Positions 6,019 through 8,160 of a stretch of 8,160 nt of DNA are shown here, piece by piece. This DNA comes from an uncultured cyanobacterium. GTDB lineage: Bacteria > Cyanobacteriota > Cyanobacteriia > CACIAM-69d. The stretch spans positions 1 through 8,160 of the forward strand of contig CALCTI010000720.1 in assembly GCA_937894105.1 (NCBI GenBank), written 5' to 3'. The notes under the pieces are model-generated. The model made no database searches. It was not told the origin of the DNA and saw only the letters and a list, made by a program, of their open reading frames with translations. How positions within the stretch are numbered: position 1 is the stretch's first letter; each line of letters begins with the position of its first letter. Made by a program: the position numbers and the translations under genes.

Positions 6019-6664
6019 GATAATTGTTGTCATTTTGACTGCCCTTTCTATCATCACCCTAACGTTGACCGTGGAGCGCGGTTGGACCTGGGGACAAATT
6101 TTGACGCGGCAGCCGTCCCTAGTGCGGGGCTTTTTGGCCACCTATCCCCAATCCCGTCGCCAGGCGATCGCCCAACTGTCTCCCAGCATTGCCACCTTTC
6201 CCGCCGCTCGGGTGTTACTCAATGCCGCCCAGTTGGAACGCCCCCATCCGGACACGTTGGACCGGGCGCTGGCGGTGGCGATCGCCGCTGAAACCAGTGA
6301 GCTGAAACGCTTTGAAACCTGGTGGGCCACGGTTATTATGACTGCGCCACTGTTGGGATTATTGGGCACCGTCACCGGGTTAATGACGAGTTTTTCCGGG
6401 TTGAAATGGACTGATTTGGAACAGGCGGGCGACCCGGCAATTGTTAGTGAGGGTTTGGGAATCGCTTTGGAATCCACGGCTCTGGGATTGGCGATCGCTC
6501 TGGTCGCGCTGATGATTGCCCAAATTTGTCGCACCCTCGCCCGCCGCCAACAGATTCAACTGCACATTTACAGCCTGCACCTAGCTCGGCTCTATCGCCG
6601 CCATTATTGGAACTTAGGCATTGCTGCCCTATTGCAACCACAGGTACAAATTAATGATTTTTGA
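6017..6664 (+). CDS. MotA/TolQ/ExbB-type proton channel protein
   Basis: The protein is 215 aa. TM1 spans about 1-18, followed by ERGWTWGQILTR, the usual family pattern after TM1. A cytoplasmic helical region (about 30-100) leads to TM2 (104-124, with APLLGLLGTVTGLMTSF, the family signature) and TM3 (146-170, LGIALESTALGLAIALVAL). Thr118 (GTVTG) and Thr154 (ESTALG) match the pore-lining threonines of E. coli ExbB. The Pro of the usual AIPA in TM3 is replaced (ALVA). Family members form proton-driven motors with an ExbD/TolR partner that power outer-membrane transport or envelope tasks. No exbD-like gene follows within 1.4 kb, and the N-terminus is shorter than usual: an in-frame TGA at 6008-6010 forces the start to ATG 6017 or a CTG at 6011. 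No Shine-Dalgarno is visible. It diverges directly from the TPR gene. Confidence 0.9.
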   Translation: MIIVVILTALSIITLTLTVERGWTWGQILTRQPSLVRGFLATYPQSRRQAIAQLSPSIATFPAARVLLNAAQLERPHPDTLDRALAVAIAAETSELKRFETWWATVIMTAPLLGLLGTVTGLMTSFSGLKWTDLEQAGDPAIVSEGLGIALESTALGLAIALVALMIAQICRTLARRQQIQLHIYSLHLARLYRRHYWNLGIAALLQPQVQINDF

Positions 6665-6814
6665 AAGATTGCTGTGAAGGGTTTGGGGCATATCATCAAT
6701 TAAACTCCAGAGGTTTTACGCAGAAATCCTACGCAGTGAAAGTTATAAGCCCTTTGAAATAAAAAACATTAGGGAACGAACACCCTTGCTGCTATTGAGT
6801 TTTCTGTTTGGTTG
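6665..6814. other. Non-coding stretch downstream of the ExbB-like gene
   Basis: I see no gene and no clear terminator. A direct repeat TACGCAG occurs at 6718-6724 and 6730-6736. An ExbD start overlapping the ExbB stop would be expected here, but the overlapping frame from ATG 6655 closes after seven codons. Confidence 0.4.
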
Positions 6815-7069
6815 ATGACAGCTTCTAATAAAGTCGAAATGAAGCAAGCAAACAGCACTCCCACACTTCCGTATTTTCTAACGTGAGCAGAAGAAAAGTT
6901 GAAGGAAGGCTGGACTTTGGTCGCCAGAAGTGCTTTTTTAGATGTGGACTTTTATTGCGATCGCGGCAAAGTCTCCTTCAAATCAGAATCTTCAGAATCC
7001 AAAGTTACGGTGTCCCTTTCCACGTTTCAAGGACACATTATTAGGCATATAAAAAACGCCGTAAACTAA
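6815..7069 (+). pseudogene. Probable small gene broken by an in-frame TGA
   Basis: From ATG 6815 the frame runs 23 codons, meets TGA at 6884-6886, and stays open in the same frame for 60 more codons to TAA at 7067-7069. The joined product would be about 84 aa. The first part is MTASNKVEMKQ...PYFLT. The second part runs AEEKLKEGWTLVARS, then FLDVDFYCDRGKVSF, then KVTVSLSTFQGHIIRHIKN. The alternating hydrophobic and charged residues look like a real beta-rich domain. A single CGA-to-TGA change (Arg) would explain the stop. I do not recognise the family, and 60 open codons in AT-rich DNA can occur by chance. The second part could instead start on its own at TTG 6899. No good Shine-Dalgarno precedes either start. 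The frame contains a HIP1 site at 6957. Confidence 0.4.
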
Positions 7070-7516
7070 GCTTCCTATCAACAGCTTATGAAGAGAGAAA
7101 TCGAAGCGGCGCACTAAAGCGGCGCACTAAAAACGCCCCAATAAAAATAAAGCGCTCTAATAAAAATTAAAGACTAAAATCCCACAGCGATCGCAGCTTC
7201 ATTCAAGGTTCTTTCGACTAAAACATCGTTGCAAGGGTACGACATTTTTATCTCGCTTGCTATCCTAGTGATAGAGCAGTCGACTCAATAAACATAAGAC
7301 ACGTTGAGATATTCTGCCTAAGCCAAAGTCGCACGTTGATAAGTTCGGCGATCGCTGATCATCTCTTTGGTTAATGAATTGACTATAAGGCAATTTATCT
7401 AAACACCCTATTTCCAATATTTTTATAACGCGTCTTTTCTGCCACGTTCACCTACCGCGCTTATTAATCAAACGTCCGGCAAATCCCCCATAAATTTAAA
7501 TCCATATCCTTTAGAA
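7070..7516. other. AT-rich intergenic region before the PhnD-like gene
   Basis: No gene is seen. It holds the 13-bp tandem repeat, two HIP1 sites (7187, 7348) and a direct repeat CACGTTGA at 7300-7307 and 7332-7339. It also has a small inverted repeat, GCTATC...GATAG, at 7259-7274, and a lone TTGACT at 7379-7384 without a -10 at the right distance. No convincing tandem Pho-box or NtcA site (GTA-N8-TAC) was seen. A 23-codon minus-strand frame (7174-7245) is too short to support. Confidence 0.4.
7104..7129. repeat. 13-bp perfect tandem repeat, two copies
   Basis: AAGCGGCGCACTA lies at 7104-7116 and again at 7117-7129. Just after it is an imperfect pair, AATAAAAATAAAG (7140-7152) and AATAAAAATTAAAG (7159-7172). 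No coding frame uses them. Confidence 0.85.
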
Positions 7517-8149
7517 ATGCGCCTTAAAAAGTATCAAATAAAATTTAAATATACTCTCCCCTTTGGACTAATTGCGGCCCTATGTATTGGCTGCTCTTCT
7601 TCCCAGGATCAAACAAGTGTTTCCCTGGCAAACGCCACTGCCCCTGAGTCTGCTCCGGCCTCTTCCTCTTTAACAGCAGCAGATCCAGAAAAGACCATCA
7701 CCATTGGGGATATTGCCGACGACCCCGTTAAAAAAGCAAAAATTTACCAGCCTTTCGCTGACTATTTGGCGTCCCAGCTTAATTCAATAGAAATTGAAGC
7801 GGGCGGCGTAAAAGTCACCCAAACCCTCGAGAAGATGGCGGAGAAGATGGGCGCTGGGGAAATTGACGTTTATTTCGACAGCCCTTTTCCGGCGATGATT
7901 GTTAGTGATTTGTCGGGGGCAAAACCGATTCTGCGGCGCTGGAAAAGGGGAGTTGGGTCCTACCACAGCATTATTTTCGTGCGAGCCGACGGTGACGTTA
8001 AAACCTTAGACGACTTAAAAGGAAATCTTGTCTCTTTCGAAGGCAAGATTTCTACCTCGGGGTATATGTTGCCCTTGGCTTATTTAAAAGAAGCGGATCA
8101 GAATCCCAGCAATTCTCAATTTGGCAAAATTGGAGTCAGAGTAGGGTAA
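7517..8149 (+). CDS. PhnD-like substrate-binding lipoprotein, apparently truncated
   Basis: The frame has 210 codons. A basic N-terminus and hydrophobic segment (14-25) end in LCIGC, a slightly atypical lipobox with Cys26 as lipid anchor. A Ser/Ala-rich linker (27-57) follows. Residues 60-205 match the phosphate/phosphonate-binding (PhnD-type) fold: ITIGDIADDP, a YQPFADYLASQL helix, MGAGEIDVYFDSPFPAMIV, SYHSIIFVRADG, LDDLKGNLVSFEGKISTSGYMLPLAYLKEA. Such proteins deliver phosphonate or other oxyanions to an ABC importer; the ligand cannot be told here. Family members usually have about 300 residues or more, and this frame ends at TAA 8147-8149, before the second half of the lobe. The next in-frame codons read DDE, which fits the family's continuation (VGYVFS.DDE-like), so the stop looks internal. 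The window ends 11 bases later. No strong Shine-Dalgarno precedes ATG 7517. Confidence 0.8.
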   Translation: MRLKKYQIKFKYTLPFGLIAALCIGCSSSQDQTSVSLANATAPESAPASSSLTAADPEKTITIGDIADDPVKKAKIYQPFADYLASQLNSIEIEAGGVKVTQTLEKMAEKMGAGEIDVYFDSPFPAMIVSDLSGAKPILRRWKRGVGSYHSIIFVRADGDVKTLDDLKGNLVSFEGKISTSGYMLPLAYLKEADQNPSNSQFGKIGVRVG

Positions 8150-8160
8150 GACGATGAGTA

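Larger units (their letters stand above)
672..7355. repeat. HIP1 palindromes (GCGATCGC), 14 copies
   Basis: Copies start at 672, 734, 1011, 2800, 4607, 5071, 5540, 5900, 6164, 6278, 6491, 6957, 7187 and 7348. This density is typical of many cyanobacterial genomes and is the main evidence for the host group. There is none between 1019 and 2799, between 2808 and 4606, or after 7355. Confidence 0.95.

Noticed and set aside
6019..6141. Longer N-terminus of the TPR frame from ATG 6141
   Set aside because: It would lie over the first membrane helix of the well-supported ExbB-like gene and puts about 70 residues before the signal-like segment.
5929..6291. Plus-strand open frame of 120 codons
   Set aside because: It is out of frame with, and overlapped by, the TPR and ExbB-like genes; its Cys/Pro/His-rich composition is typical of a shadow frame.
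6142..6641. Minus-strand open frames of 65-130 codons
   Set aside because: They are shadows of the ExbB-like gene in high-GC sequence.
7174..7245. Minus-strand 23-codon frame starting MSYPCND
   Set aside because: Too short to support as a gene without homologs; only a weak GAG lies upstream.

Overview
The window is cyanobacterial chromosome. The palindrome GCGATCGC (HIP1, a hallmark of cyanobacterial genomes) occurs 14 times in 8.16 kb, where chance would give well under one. The protein set fits too: RuvA, a short NfeD-like membrane protein, a secreted TPR protein, an ExbB/TolQ-type proton-channel subunit and a PhnD-type binding lipoprotein. I cannot name the genus.

Layout. (1) 138-2837, minus strand: a very large AT-rich gene (about 899 aa) with an XRE-like helix-turn-helix at the N-terminus and TPR-like helical repeats at the C-terminus; I do not recognise the family. 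(2) 2838-3962: an AT-rich stretch with one small minus-strand gene, a ribbon-helix-helix DNA-binding protein (3221-3445). That gene has a clear terminator and operator-like repeats upstream. Between it and the next gene lies an unexplained run of inverted repeats plus a candidate small transcript unit. (3) 3963-5217, minus strand: an NfeD-like protein with its own promoter, leader hairpin and terminator, preceded by ruvA. (4) 5359-6664: a secreted TPR protein (minus) and an ExbB/TolQ-like gene (plus), arranged head to head so that their ATG start codons share the same CATG. (5) 6665-8160: a long AT-rich region with a probable broken small gene (6815-7069, one internal TGA), short tandem repeats, and a PhnD-like lipoprotein gene that stops after 210 codons although its family continues.

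The genes do not form one obvious pathway. ruvA is housekeeping (Holliday-junction branch migration); the NfeD, TPR, ExbB-like and PhnD-like proteins are envelope proteins. ruvA, the TPR gene and the ExbB-like gene form a GC-rich, HIP1-rich block (for example 37 of 60 bases G+C at 4801-4860). The large unknown gene is AT-richer (23 of 60 at 1261-1320).

The points most worth a second look are the unknown HTH/helical-repeat protein; three reading frames that appear to continue past an in-frame stop (TPR gene, small gene at 6815, PhnD-like gene), which suggests recent gene decay, base-call errors or, less likely, readthrough; the overlapping divergent starts; and the inverted-repeat cluster at 3588-3918. 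No CRISPR array, tRNA, rRNA or complete insertion sequence was seen.
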